A stretch of 64,000 bases of DNA, taken from assembly GCA_037367405.1 (NCBI GenBank), contig JAZKJV010010119.1, forward strand, positions 868,001 to 932,000, written 5' to 3'. Made by a program: the position numbers and the translations under genes. The notes beneath the pieces are model-generated. The model did not search any database, had not been told where the DNA came from, and was given only the letters and a program-made list of their open reading frames with translations. The DNA comes from Ottelia alismoides. Taxonomy: Eukaryota; Streptophyta; Magnoliopsida; Alismatales; Hydrocharitaceae. This document shows positions 44,947-57,718 of this stretch, piece after piece; position 1 is the first letter of the stretch; each line of letters begins with the position of its first letter.

Positions 44947-47025
44947 GACGTGGTCTTTAACTCACATCATTAGCATCTCATGTCTGATTATCACTTTTCC
45001 CCCTATAGTTTTATAGATCCAGTGGTCCATAACGCACATTCTTTTGTCTAACACCCCATCTTCATCTTCTGATTATGCTGTATTTAGTGTATACTTTACC
45101 CTATGTATAGTGGGAATGTTAGACTTGTGATTATATGTTTGGTTCTTTTTACCTCTATTTTGTTGTCTATACTTAGGGATATTTTACACTAAGTATATGG
45201 GAGGTAGACCTTGTACATCTAACCCTCGGTTTTCCCCTTGTGTACATTCTTCTATACTTAGGATTACTTGATCCTAAGTATAGGAGGATCACCGATTTTT
45301 ATTCATTGTATTCTTTCATTTATCATTGTCGTCTAGTCTTCTTTTCACTTCCCATTACTCAGCACGAGTTATGTCTTCCTTTCTTCGCTCTTTGATCAAT
45401 CTGAGGACATCGTTCGAGCTAAGTATAGGGGGGTGTTGCATATATTGTATATATACTTTAGCCATAACTCATACTTTGTGTGAGTGTGTTAATAAATAAA
45501 ATGGCTAAAAATCATAAATAAAAAATCACAAAATTTTTTTAAAAATTTTCTTGCATATATTTTTTTCTTGCACATACATGTTTGTAAATAGTTCTTTTGT
45601 AAAAACTTTTTTTGTACAAATGTTTGTAAAAATGTTGTGTGTGTAAAACTTTTGTAAATATTTTTATATCAAAATTATGTATACAGTACAACATTTTTGA
45701 AAAATGTTTGAAAAAGAAAACTTTCCAAAAATCTGTTTGTAAATGATTGTAAATATTTCGCAAAACTTACCTTTCTTCCTTGCATTCTAACATTTTTCAT
45801 AAAATTTTGCATATTTTGAAAAATTACATAAAAAGAGTTTTGTACATACTTGTTTGTATATACTTCTAAATCATAGTTGACATTTAGACTAGTCTAGAAT
45901 TAAATTGGAAAAATGGAGCTTGGTTAAGACCTTAATCCACCTAACTTCAGAGGAACCTTATAGGATTTGGGGTTAAGACTTTTCAGGTCCATTAGTGACT
46001 TAATTCTTTGACTCCACTAGGCTATGTTCCATGTCATCTTTATGAGCCTAAGTAGAACACTTAACAATACACACATGACTCTTAGAGACAATGGCCATAT
46101 TTGGACCAGCACCTTACACATAGCTCCACACAGATGAGGTGATGAGGAGGCAGAATTCTTTGGCTTGGGGTAGCATACGAGGGTAGTACTTCTAGGCGGA
46201 ACCTCTCGTCTTCCTTTAGGGAGGGATGTGCATCTCAACTTGGTCTAGTAGTATTGAGGACTAAAGACAGGAGTTGTGGGTTGTAATAAGGCTTCAATAG
46301 AGGGATAGTCTACTAGCTCGAGAAGAAAAACTCCTTATGTATATGTTGCACTATGTAGATATGTTGTACATATACACATAAAAAAATATGCAAAATCAAG
46401 AAAAACTCCAAAAAAGTGGTCACGCCTCATTGAAAATAAAATGCTTGTCGGAGTGTATATAGTCAATAAAGCAAAGCTTATGTATCACACCTTCTCATCT
46501 CATGAAGCTTGTAGCGAGAGACTTAGCTACACTGGTTAGGCTCCCAGGGATACATGGCTACACTGGTCACGGTCCATTCTCTTTTTTCCCCTCTTCTTGA
46601 GCTGGTTTAACTTGAACTTAGAAGGGAATACCCTGCTCCTCGAGGAAAGAGCTGCTAGATTAGGGAATTAGAGTACCTTGTTGAGGAAGGCTGTCTCTTT
46701 GTCATTTCTGAGGTGGGGAGCTACATCTCACTTACACCGTACAAGGAAAGATGCATAGTCATTAGAGTTTGCGTATGTAGACTTGTTCTGACCTGGTTTA
46801 TTGAGGAGTCTTGACCATAACATTGTGGAACTTAGACGTTGTTTAGTATTAAACCTATTTCCCAATAAGGTTCGGACAAACTAATAATGCAAAGGTCTGA
46901 CTGAGCTCCATACTTCAATTTAACGAAGATAAGTTTAATAATCAACCTTGATTCTTTTTCTTTTCTTCCTCTTGTTTTCACTTCTTTTTCAAATAAGTGT
47001 TTGTTAAGGGACTAGCAAAGATAAA
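44947..47025 (+). other. Element D, 3' non-coding region
   Basis: After integrase: hairpins at 45078-45110 (decayed), 45167-45200 and 45252-45283 (perfect 13-bp arms CTATACTTAGGAT/ATCCTAAGTATAG, loop TACTTG), then the terminal block (45370-45478), the TTTGTAAA tract (45520-45770) and the conserved module (45880-47025). This is the best view in the window of where the hairpin array lies relative to pol. Confidence 0.85.
45252..45283 (+). repeat. Perfect hairpin of element D
   Basis: Thirteen-bp stem and 6-base loop. On the sense strand it is identical over all 32 bases to the hairpin at 2758-2789 of element A. Confidence 0.92.
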
Positions 47026-47035
47026 GTATAGGTGG
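47026..47035 (+). other. Polypurine tract of element D
   Basis: AGTATAGGTGG-type purine tract directly before TGATGAATC. Confidence 0.7.
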
Positions 47036-47251
47036 TGATGAATCCCTGATTCTCACTCTATTCTTTTATTTTAGCTCTTTTTATTGGCAAAAGATCATGT
47101 AAATATCTATAAATACAATAACTTAGCAAAGTACATGCTTGTGTTAATATTGCATAATTAGCATGTTTTTGTGCAAAAATAAAAGAATAAAGGAAAAGAA
47201 AAAGGAATGATGTATTTGGAATAAATACAGAGTGATCCAAACCCCAAGATA

Positions 47252-47268
47252 AGGTCAAGCCTTGACCT
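47252..47268. promoter_or_regulatory. W-box palindrome in the D LTR
   Basis: AGGTCAAGCCTTGACCT, 8-bp arms around a single centre base, giving TTGACC on both strands. The same block in G is longer (59708-59730). Confidence 0.65.
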
Positions 47269-48114
47269 GATCGCAAAATAAAATAAGTAGAGAGAGATAG
47301 GGCTCACTATGTATTGTAGATATTATGTATACTTGTATATATTATTTATATAATTATTTTGACAAAATAAAAAAATGTTATTTTTGAAACCTTGTATATA
47401 TTCCTAGAAATAATGTAAAAATAAAATAAAAATAAAAAAAATTAAATAAAAATAAGAATAAAATCATCCATGTATTGTATAAAATACACTAGTATATATC
47501 GCATTCCTTATTTACTATATATATTTAAATAATTTATAAAAATAAATTAAAAATTATTTTATACTTCTAAAATTAGGTAATAAATAAATAAAATACAAAA
47601 TAAGGGTAATTATGTAAAAATATTAAAATAAAAATACTTGTACATAATACATGTGTATATTATACTTGTATATAATATTATATATTGTATATACATTAAA
47701 TAATTTTTCATAAAAATAATTAAAAATCACAGAAAAATGCCTTGAAAAATAATAAACCTATTTATTTTATACACTTTTTAATTTAAATTCATTTATTATT
47801 TTTAATTTAATTATCTTTATTTTTCTCTCTATTTTATCCTCTAGCCTATTTTGGCTGCATTCTCGCCATCTTCTGACTGGTCCAGGAGGATTTGTTGACT
47901 CTGGTCTACGCCTCCTTCCAGCCGGGTCAGGCCCGAATACTTCTCGCTGAACCTTCTTCTCCCTATTTCCCTGCCCGAGTCCAGCCGCCTCGTGCCCCAA
48001 TTTCTCACCCGAGCTTCCTCTTAGGATCCGTGATCCTTGCGGATCCCCAGGAAGGTGCGGATCTTCCTAGGGTTGCACGCTCTTGCTCGATCTTTCCATG
48101 CTCATGGAGTTGTC

Positions 48115-48121
48115 TATAAAA
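48115..48121 (+). promoter_or_regulatory. TATA box of the D LTR
   Basis: TATAAAA, followed about 30 bases on by AAAGAGCAGCTCG, a plausible transcription start region. Confidence 0.6.
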
Positions 48122-50421
48122 TTTCTCTTCCTCCTCCACTAAAGAGCAGCTCGTCCCTCACGCCCCCATTCCCTCTTAGACACCTTTGTTGAAGTGGCAG
48201 CCAGCGGAGGAGCCATTCAGGATCGTTGGAAGGTACCTGGTGACTCGTAGCTCACGACATGGTCGGAGCTCCGCCGTGTGAAGCCTCCCAACCAGCCGAA
48301 GCTTGGTTGAGGCCAAGACCCAATCGCCCACCTTCACCTGACCTTGCTGAGCACTTCGGTAGTTTCAGGTAAAGCATGTATCCTTTGCATTTCACATTTT
48401 GATTCAATCCTTCTGTTTTGCGCCGTCGCGCATTCACTTGCTCCAACCAACTAGTCGGAGCCTAGTTCCCTACATCTACCTGCTCCGATTTACGCTACAT
48501 CTCGCTCCGCACCTTCTAATGCAATCCAACCACCTTGAGACTCAAACATCAGATCGAGATTAGGCTCAGACCTCCTTCTAACGCCTTTACCGGAGGTTGA
48601 TCACCATCTACCACCAATTACCTTATCCTATGAAGCAATAACCAGGGTCAGACCGTAGCCCCGAGCTCTCTCTTCCTCTTGCAGGTTTGCAAGCACGTCT
48701 GGGAGCATTCTGGAGCCCCTGCTGCTCAAGCGGAGTAGCTCCGAGAGGAGCTTCACTGCCGTTCTCATCCGATCGTCATCACCTCCATAGGAGCCGTCCA
48801 CCGGAAGCGAAGCACCTTTGTGACACTACATGACCCCTTGGTGACTCCATCAGAGCAGTGGATCGCTTCCATTGGCCGATCGAAGTTCGCCTAGGTGTTG
48901 TTCTTCTAGACCCTCCTACTGCTGTTGGATGCCCACGCCTCTGCCAGATTCCATCATGACCATCCGACTGAGCAACTTTTGAGACTGTTAGATCAGACAT
49001 GCTGGAGCATCTGACACGCATGTAGCCGATAGATCAGATCCGTCAGATCAGCTTGGTAGAGGTCATCAGCACCGTTAGTGGTCCCACGCGCTACGTACGT
49101 GCCCCAAGGGGTATATTTCCATCTTATCCTTGCTTGCCTTGCTATTTAGCTTTAGTCCCGTAAATAAAAGTTGTAGTTAATAACTTTTGCAGTTTGGACC
49201 TTGTAGTTTTAATATTTGCATTTTAGTCCCTCTTTGTGTGTAGCACGTTGATGTACACGTGACTTTTGGGTTATTTGCATGCCCTGCCCTACACTTTATT
49301 TTTATTATGAAATAAATGGAAGGTTTTTAGTATTTGCATTTATAACCCTGTGAGCCTGGTTCACGTGTTGCGCACGTGCTTGCTTGGACTTTTTACAGTA
49401 TCGACCCTATACTTGTTAACTGTGTTATTGTTTGGCCAAAAACATTATTTTAATTATATAAACTCCCTGCAAACTGCTTGTCTTTTATTTAATCTAATAA
49501 TTAGCAAATTAATCCTAAAAATTATTTAAAAATTACCATCAATTCTTGTTGACTTTTAGTATTTAGTGTAATTTTTATGGGTTACTTTGTTTGCTTTTAT
49601 TATTTTTGAAAAATAAAAAACCCCTAAAAAGTGTCCTGTCTATTTTTGAAAATCCATAAAAATTCTAAAATTATCTCAAAAATTCCAAAAAATTCCTGTT
49701 AGTGTATTTTTAATTGTTTTTACTTACTGTAGTAATTTTGTTTAAAAATTCCCTATGAAAATCATAAAAAGAGCAAAACATCTAAAATATTATAAAAATT
49801 ACATAAACTAAAGAAAAATAAAAAATTCCCATTCCATTTCTTGTTTGTAGATTTTTCTTCATATTTTCTCAGAAATTGCTATCTTGGATTTTAGGGCATT
49901 TTAAGCATTTTTAACTTGCAATTTAATCTTAGTTGTGCACTGTTTGAATTTTTAGTCACTGTTTGTTTTTTGTAAATTCATAAAAAAATTTACAAAACCC
50001 CATAAATTTACCAAAAATACATTCAAACCTTAAGAACCCAGAAATATTTTTTTGCTTGATTTTCTGAGCATTTTTAACCTTAAACAAAAATCTAAAAAGA
50101 CTTGTGTGTTACCTTGTTTTCCTTATTTGCAGATTTTGTTCCTTTATTAAAAATTAAAAATTTGCAAAATTAAAAATCAATAAAAAGATGTTTCATTTTT
50201 GAGATTTGACTACTTCGTAGGTTTACTCGTGCTCCTTGTGTTCGACCCTGGTTGCTATATCAGGTAAAATAAATAGCGAACCGCTTACATTTTGTGCTTG
50301 ATTGTTTTTGGTTTATTTTGAGTGGTTTAATTTTTCTTGATTGAGCTCGACATGTTTATTGGGGTCGCAACGAACTTGTTATTTTTTGTTAACTTAAACC
50401 TATTCGATAGGCCTCTCATCA

Positions 50422-51346
50422 CATATGATCGATGCCAACTCCCAATGGTCAAATAAGTAACTTAATGATAAAATACTAAAGAAGACAGTTTCAAATATGA
50501 TCTAAAGCTTTAGGTTTATTATAGGTCTTCCAGTATGTAGTATGTATGAGTATTAGGAATACTTGAGGTTGATGTGACCGTAAACGATTGTATAACCATG
50601 ACACTTCCATTCCAAGGGAGTAATGAAATAGGTTTGGATTTTAGTGACTAATCTCAATAGGTTAGTAATCCAATCTTAGTCCAAATGTTGGACATTAATT
50701 TGAATGTAATTCAGATGTAATCAGAATATTAGATTTACAGTTTGATTTAATCAAACATCTTTTTAGAGGTCTCTGAGATCTAGATTTGAGATATGATCTC
50801 ATCCCAAGTCACTATACACAGAATGTACAGTCACACTGTCCTTGTATCCAAGTATCCACGATGAATGCACATTGTTCTTGAAAGAGTTCAAGAATAAATT
50901 TATTGTTGATAATGCATCTAAGCATCGATAAATTGATGATTAAGTGTGATTTAATTATCATGAATAATATGAATACAATTCATATTATTTGGACACATGA
51001 AAATAGTCATCTAAGATAATTAAATATCAATTAATTATCAAGGATGATTAATATGGATATCACTATCCATAATAATCATAAATGTTATAAATGTGATTTA
51101 TAATATGTTGGAGAGATTTACTTGTAAATTTATTTACAGATTAAATATTGTTGTGAATTAGATTCACATAGTATAATTAATTACAAATACAATTTACATT
51201 TTATATTGGATGGTTGAATTTGATTCATATTTGTCAATGGCATGATTTAAATTATCACACAATAATTCCAAATTATTTTGGTGAATAATTATGCAATAAA
51301 AGTTGCCACACGTGTGGAATATTTGATGAGATATGCCTGATAAAAT
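50422..51346 (+). mobile_element. Element E, 3' LTR, second segment
   Basis: Matches 21282-22234 of the 5' LTR, for example GTTTCAAATATGATCTAAA. It begins right after the D LTR end and stops at AAAAT, where F begins. The remaining 891 bp of this LTR are not in the window. Confidence 0.85.
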
Positions 51347-54283
51347 TGTTGAGCGCGTATGTTAATTTGTACTCATTATAGCATGTCACTCAACAAATCA
51401 TGCAGAATTGAGAGAAGGATCTCTGCGAGGAGTGTCTCGGATTGAATTTATATCCTGGGAATGTCCGGGGTTGAATACAAGGATACGACAGATTAGGCAC
51501 TTTTTATTAAGGTTCAGTAATGGCGATCAAGCTACTAAGAGGGGCTATCTACATTGGGCTAGGTAACATTGCACAATAAAATGTATGAATGAGATTTTTG
51601 ATGTTATATGCAATTTAAAAAGATGCTACAAAATGCACATGAAAGAAAGCTCACCAAATGGATCTAAGTGTCAAGATGTTTTGATTAAATTAATCTCTTG
51701 AAATTCTCAATCAAAGATCTAAATAGTCCCTTAATATAAATTTTATCATGAATTAAGATCAAGAAATGGCCTACATTTAAAATGCATCACATTTCAAGGC
51801 AACTTTAAGAATGATCAATTAAGCTCCAAAAGTCACATTAACTCAAGAATTAAAAGTTAAATAATTTTCAAATTCAGTTCCTGGAAATTTAATTAATGGT
51901 TAATTAAATCAGGGAGCAAAGTGGTGCACTTGATCTATTATCAAGTAAATTAATTAGACAAATTAAGATCAACTAAAAATCTAAGTTATCTAAATTTTCA
52001 TTCACACATAATAGGTTACAAATAGAATCCAATTATCCCACATTAAAATGAGAGCAATTTTATGTTATTTGGATAAAGGATACTCATGTTATTATTAAAT
52101 CAATCCAGGGACCTATTTGTAAGAAAACATGAACTTTTTCATTCATAAAGCTCCAAACATGAGTCTAAATGCAATTAACTCAAGTTACTGGGGCCTACAT
52201 GCAATTTTCACAATAAGTAGAAGGGTAAAATGCAATAATGTAAAATATAGGGCTTATCTTGCAACTTATCTCACGACACACACTTTGTACGCATGCAGTC
52301 AAGGACCTAATAGAAATTAGAGATTTCTAGGGGTCTCAGAGAAAAATTCCCACATCACGTGCACACAACTTGAGGGGGTTGAGGCTCAAGGCACAACTCG
52401 ATCTACACGTGGCATATCCACGTAGGCTCGGAGAAGGCTCGAGGGCCCAAGGCTGAGGGATGAATTAGTAATTCAGTTGGAGGCTTGGGGCAGATCAGGT
52501 GGAGCTCTAGCGAAGGAGCCCTAGCTCCTCTCGATGAATCTGAAGGCAGTGAAGATCAGAGTGGATAGATGAAGCCTCCGCGTGGAAGCTACGATGATGG
52601 AGGAGCTTGGAGGAGGTCTGGAGCTATGTGTGGAGGAGGGTGTCATCACCATGAAGCTTGTGGTGGGAAGAACCCTCTGAATTCTGGCAAATAAAGGGAC
52701 TTGAGGGACCTACATGCGTTAGTGCATAGCTGGAGAACAAGGGAATAGGATGGGGGAGTTGTGAGGTGAAGAAGGGGATCATCTGACGGTGGAGCAGGTA
52801 AGACCTAAGATGGCTCCATCCTTTGTGAGGCTAGAGGTGGAGCAGAGCAGATGAGGTAGTGGAGAATCGAAGAGGGGCAGATGAAGGCGACAGAAAGGCG
52901 TAGGGTGAGATATGGATCTCGTGCGGTGACTGCAAGGGGGTAACGGTGGAAGTGCGTGTGATGATAAATCAAAGAAACACGAAAGAAATGAAGAAATGGA
53001 GAAAGGAATAGATGGAGTATTGGGGTGAACTAGAGGATAAAATGGACCTCTAGAATGGAGCTCGGAGTGCTCTGATCCTTGCTTAACACGCCCGAGGACA
53101 AAGGCATGAAGCTTGTGCAGCTGATAGGCTGTAGCTCACCTGAGATAGTGAGGATCTCACCGGCGAGAATGCTCTGTCTATGGTCACGATCTCTCTCTTC
53201 CTATTACGAAGGTGGAGTCTCGAGCTCGTGGTTCTTGCGCATAAAGTCGGATGTACACAAAGTGAGGCAGAGGTGGAGTTTTGATGGAGAGGGAGATGAA
53301 GTGCAGTTAGTGGAGATGTAGGATCGTGAGAACATGGAGAACCGAGCAAGAGGAGAGAGGAGGGCACATGTCAGGTGAAGACGAGGGATGGTATGGCTTT
53401 GACCCGATGAGGTTAGGAGGGAGAGGGGGTTATCAAAGTCATGGGAAAATGGAAAGGGGGAAGGTGCGCGACGAGGGAGATCGCAGGGTGAGAGGTAGGA
53501 GACGAGGTCCTGACCATTGGATCTCATGATCCAATGGTCCGGATAGGGGAAGAAGTCGGCGGATCAGATTAGATCTAAGGATCTGATCGAGCAGTTGAGT
53601 AGAAGCGGGAAGCTAGGATACGTTTTTGAGTGGATCAGATGGATGAGACGAGATGGGCAGTGTGGAGAGAGCTTAGCCATTGAATGGAAAACCATCTAAT
53701 GGCTGCGATGGATGTTGGAAGGTACGACTTAGATGAAGCACGTGGAAGATGATCAAACAGTGGAAATGCATGTGGGAGTGGATGGATGATATGAAAGCAG
53801 CCTGGGGAGAATCAGACGACCCTGGTGGGGGTCGGGTGGTGCATAAAGGGATGGGCCACGTGCCACATGGCACAATGAATAAAAGAAAAATAAACAAATC
53901 AAAGAATAGTGCAAAACAAATAATTACAAGCAAAATTACAAGAAAACTCAAAACATGAAAGTTTTATGTTGAGATTTACAAGTTTCATGTTGATAAAAAA
54001 TTAAAATAAATCAAGCAAGGGGAGAAAATATTTTTGGAAGCTTTTTTAAGGAATAGAAACACTTGATTTTTAATTCTTTTGTTATTTTTTTGTATTTTTA
54101 ATTTCTTTTTAAACCCAAAACAAATATATACATTTAAAAGGGAATAAACATATACAAATATACATTAAATCAGGGTTAGTTAACTACATCAAGTCAAAAG
54201 TAAATTATAAACAGATTTTAATGAATACTTCGCATAAAGAGCATAATGAATGATAAATACCATAATGAATCACATATTCATCA
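51347..54283 (-). mobile_element. Element F, 3' LTR (2937 bp)
   Basis: On plus it starts TGTTGAGCGCG and ends CATATTCATCA; on minus TGATGAATATG to CGCTCAACA. On minus a purine tract AAGTATAGATGGA precedes it. A GC-rich island spans 52350-53900 with ACGTGG-CATAT-CCACGT at about 52404 and CCACGTGCCACATGG at 53857. The left flank is E LTR, so F inserted in E. Confidence 0.85.
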
Positions 54284-55429
54284 TCCATCTATACTTAAAC
54301 TATGCTCATCCTCGAGAAAAGAATAGAGAATATGTTAGTCAGGCCTCCGATTATGCAAGTGAAAAAACAAGACTCGATTCATTCAAGAACTCTTGGTTTC
54401 TATTGACCTTAAATTCTAAGTTGAATTCAACCTTAGTCAAAAGGTATCCAACTTCCTCAATCTTTAGACTCTCTGGCATACATGGGTAGTAAGGATATGA
54501 TATTAAAGTGTAGACTGTAGTTACAAGAGTAGAGTCAAAGCATCACCCCAGGTTCTAGTCCAAGAGACTTTCCTAAGGAACCCACCCTCAACACTAGGGA
54601 ATAAACTAGTTCGGGCAATCAATCCACCATCTTTTTAGTTTGTCAGACTTAAAAGTGACTATGAATGGTCGATAGATGGAAGGACATAGGTTTATGTCAA
54701 TTCATCTCCCCTCTCATTGGAATAAAGAATCGCTTGAGTGCCTTATTAGCTCAACGCTTATGTATTTTTAGTGTTGATCTATGTGTCTTTCAAACGAAGT
54801 TGGAGTCGTCTGCACTTGTTTTCCTGGGAGTACACTGGGGTGTGTCTTTTTTGAGTATCTAATATACTTTCTACAACTAGGATTGTAGCATTTACGATGC
54901 AGAGCGCCTTTTTTGGTGCTAGCCCGACTCCTGGTCCTAATAGCGGTAGTCCAAGTGGACACTTCAGAATGATTGCGATCCTCAGCTTTTACCAAAGTTG
55001 GCGCACACTGATCAACAGAATTTTAATTTCATCACACCCTAGCACTTAGTTATATCAAGAGTTTGGTACAAGAAACCTTGTTCTCATACCAACAAATGGT
55101 TGCTGACACTCATGTTTCATGAAGGCTTCATCGATTTTATCCCATCCTCGAGCATCATAAAATCGGATCCAGACTCAAATCCCTCATCCAAGTCCCTAAG
55201 TTGAAACATCAACTTCTCTCATCATAATTGCCATCATGCATGTGAAACGAGGGTCATATTCTTAGGAAAAGTACTAAGTACGCAATATAGAATACAAATC
55301 TTTCAAACCAAGAAGGTATGAATAATTAAGTCCAAGACCCTAATGACTAAGGTTGGTTAACTCTGAATCTTAAAACCTCAAAAACCAAGTGTTCTTGAAC
55401 ATCACAAGTCTTGTGTAAAGTGTACATGT
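54284..55429 (-). other. Element F, distal 3' non-coding region
   Basis: Between the 3' LTR and the leader-like module. The purine tract is at 54284-54296 on minus. No clear match to the 3' module of A, B and D, and no protein-like frame. Confidence 0.6.
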
Positions 55430-55690
55430 TAGGGACCAAACCAACTTAACTTATTAGTTAGATTTTTTTAAGCCTTTAGGGAAATAATGACTGGACCAAG
55501 CTCATATGAATAGCTGCATATACTTTCAGCCAGTATGGGTGTAAGTACGTACCGTTAGATGGCTACCCATATTACTTCAAGATGATGCCATATGTGTTAT
55601 CTTTTAACCACCCACTCTGCTAAGGGAGACCTTAGTTCCCTCACTGAAAAGTAGATAATCATTTTTAGGCTTGGTAGTCAGAATCACAAC
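55430..55690 (-). other. Leader-like module displaced into the 3' region of F
   Basis: On plus: ACTTTCAGCCAGTATGGGTG at about 55528, then CCACCCACTCTGCTAAGG at about 55607 and AGTAGATAATCATTTTT. This matches C 11395-11650 in sequence and order. In C and B the module lies in the 5' leader; in F it lies after integrase and the hairpins. Confidence 0.75.
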
Positions 55691-56019
55691 TAAAGAAATA
55701 TTTTCATTTTCAGAATTTTATTGGATTTTGAATATGTTAATTATATTCACAAACACAATTTAGTTTCATTTTATCCCAACTTTTGAAAAAACAATTGTAA
55801 ATAATTTCCAAATCACGTGACATAATATATAGATTTTCAAAACATTTTTCAAATGATTTTCAAAACAAGTAAAATCCCCATTTTTCAAACCATTATCAAA
55901 CATTTTTCAAAATAGTGTAATTTAGTTATAAATAATTTTCAAAAAAATTGTATGCAAATTAGTTCCAAAAGTACTTATACCCTAGCCAAAAAAGTTAAAA
56001 AAATTCAAAATACGATCTA
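55691..56019 (-). repeat. TTTGAAAAATG-type tract of F
   Basis: Repeated CATTTTTCAAA/ATTTTCAAAA words, as in A and D, next to the terminal block. Confidence 0.6.
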
Positions 56020-56335
56020 TGGCTAAAGTATATATGCAAGATATACAGTACACCCCCTATACTTAGCTTTTGCTATGTCCTCATAGCACAAAGTGATATG
56101 AAGCCATAGCTCGGGCTAAAATAAAAGGACATACAAGAATTGAAGAGTCTTCCTCCTATACTTAGGCTTGAAGTAGCCAAAGTGTAGGAAGAAAACACGA
56201 GGGATGAAATGAGTGAAGAAACGGAGCGGACAAAGATAATATGAAGAAGGGAATGATTCAGTATACAAACAAGAGTATACAAATAAGAGTAGGGGTTCCC
56301 CTTATACTTAGGCTTAAAATAGCCTAAGTATGAAG
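56020..56335 (-). repeat. Terminal block and two hairpins of element F
   Basis: Terminal block at 56020-56095 (GGCTAAAGTATATATGC, CCCCCTATACTTAGC). Hairpins at 56155-56188 (CCTATACTTAGGC / GCCAAAGTGTAGG) and 56304-56331 (ATACTTAGGCT / AGCCTAAGTAT, perfect 11 bp, loop TAAAAT). The stem base pair next to the loop differs from A and D (GC in place of AT), keeping pairing. Confidence 0.85.
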
Positions 56336-56437
56336 TTAGTATATACAGAATAAGAACCTAATCTCTAAAAGAATGAATAAATCAAGTGTACATGAGTGAG
56401 TGGATCTTCTAAGCTACTGAATCTTGATGCTGCATCT
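56336..56437 (-). other. Short spacer between hairpins and integrase of F
   Basis: About 100 bases separate the end of the integrase similarity from the first hairpin, so the array starts almost directly after pol. Confidence 0.6.
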
Positions 56438-57470
56438 TCATGAAGAGTAGTATGATGTATCTGCTCTGTGCTCGCTCTGCATGAAGTTGATGACCTCGAC
56501 TTGGACTAACTGCTCTTTAGAATATGCAAAGTGCTTCAACAGTTGTCCATTTACCACAGAGGGCCGTGCACCATATGTGAGATCAACTATCTCTAAACTT
56601 CCATTCCCGTGCACTTCCTTAACAACAAAGGACCGATCCACTTAGATTTGAGCTTCTCGTGGAACATCTTTAACCTGGCATTGAACAACCATGACTTTTT
56701 TCAAAGAACAAAGTCTTTGCACCTAATGTGCTGATCATGCCATCTCTTCACTTTGTCATTATAAATCAAACTATTGTCATATGCCATGTTTCGGATTTCC
56801 ACGAGTTCGTTCAAGTTCAAGTCATGACAAAGCTTCCGTAGGTGACAATTCCAATTAATATTCTTAATTGCCCATTCGGATTTGTGAATCAGCTCTACAG
56901 GGAAATGGCATGGCTTGAGTGCCCAATGGTGTCTTGTAGGCTGTCCTGCAGGCCCACAAAACTTGATCCAAAAGCTGTGACCAATTCTTCTTATCGGGAC
57001 GAACTGACTTCTGCAAAATACTCTTCACCTCTCTATTCGAAACCTTTACCATGCTATGAGATTGTTGATGGTAAGAACCAATAACTCTGTGCTCAAATCC
57101 GTAGTACTTAGCTAAAGATCTCTTATCTCTGTTCACAAAGTGGCTACCCCCATTAGAAATCAAAACTTTTGGTACCCCGAACCTTGCAATAATGTGGCCT
57201 GTCACAAACTTGCATATAGTCTTGTTGTCTGCAATTCAGGTTAGGATATCCTCCACCCACCTAGATAAATAATCAAATGCAAACAAGATGTACTTGTGTC
57301 CTTGGATGTTGGGAAAGGGACCCATAAAATCTTTGCACCATGAAAAAAACATCATAAATAATCACCGGCTGCATGAGCATCTCATCTCTTTGTCCAATTG
57401 TCCCTCCGATCCTCTGACAAATCGAGCATGACCATACAAAATCAATAGCATCTTTGAACATGGTCAGCCA
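56438..57470 (-). pseudogene. Integrase remnant of element F
   Basis: Read minus: CSICQRIGG with DEM (57273-57461), the end of the zinc-binding domain; the core in 57205-56864 with FGVPKVLISNGGSHF, where Asn replaces the catalytic Asp (about 57152-57154), and MVKVSNREVKSILQK, where Lys stands in the place of the catalytic Glu (about 57044-57046); then SFVVKEVHGNGSLEIVDL and VVNGQLLKHF (56641-56438), the C-terminal part. Order and motifs fit Athila/Tat integrase. Frameshifts separate the pieces and two catalytic residues are lost, so it is inactive. Confidence 0.87.
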
Positions 57471-57718
57471 ATACTATCCGTATTGGAGTACCTTGTGAGC
57501 AGTTCTCTTCCCCGAATGGTGTCCTCCACCCTCAAGAAAATGATAGTAAGTGTGGAGACTCTGGTATTCCTCCTGAGGAATACACCTTCTCCAAACACAA
57601 TCTGGTCTTTCAAAGAGAAGGAGAAGATCATCCCAGTTGCATCTCTTTGAATCCAACTTCAGTCAGTCAATGTTGCTCATAGTCCAACCTTGGGGAACTT
57701 GCTTGGAGACAAGAATGT
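57471..57718 (-). pseudogene. RNase H to integrase bridge of element F
   Basis: Frame 57656-57474 has IPQEEYQSL and GGHHSGKRTAHKVLQYG, which contain the two His of the H2C2 zinc domain that precedes the Cys pair at 57420. It joins RNase H to integrase. Confidence 0.75.

Larger units (their letters stand above)
47036..50421 (+). mobile_element. Element D, 3' LTR (3386 bp)
   Basis: Starts TGATGAATCCCTGATTC and ends CCTCTCATCA, the inverted pair TGATGA/TCATCA. It matches LTR H over the latter's visible 1.1 kb. It contains the W-box palindrome AGGTCAAGCCTTGACCT (47252-47268), a TATA box (48115-48121), a GC-rich segment (47850-49130) and CACGTG-type pairs near 49366. The 3' flank is E LTR sequence, so D inserted in E. 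Confidence 0.9.
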
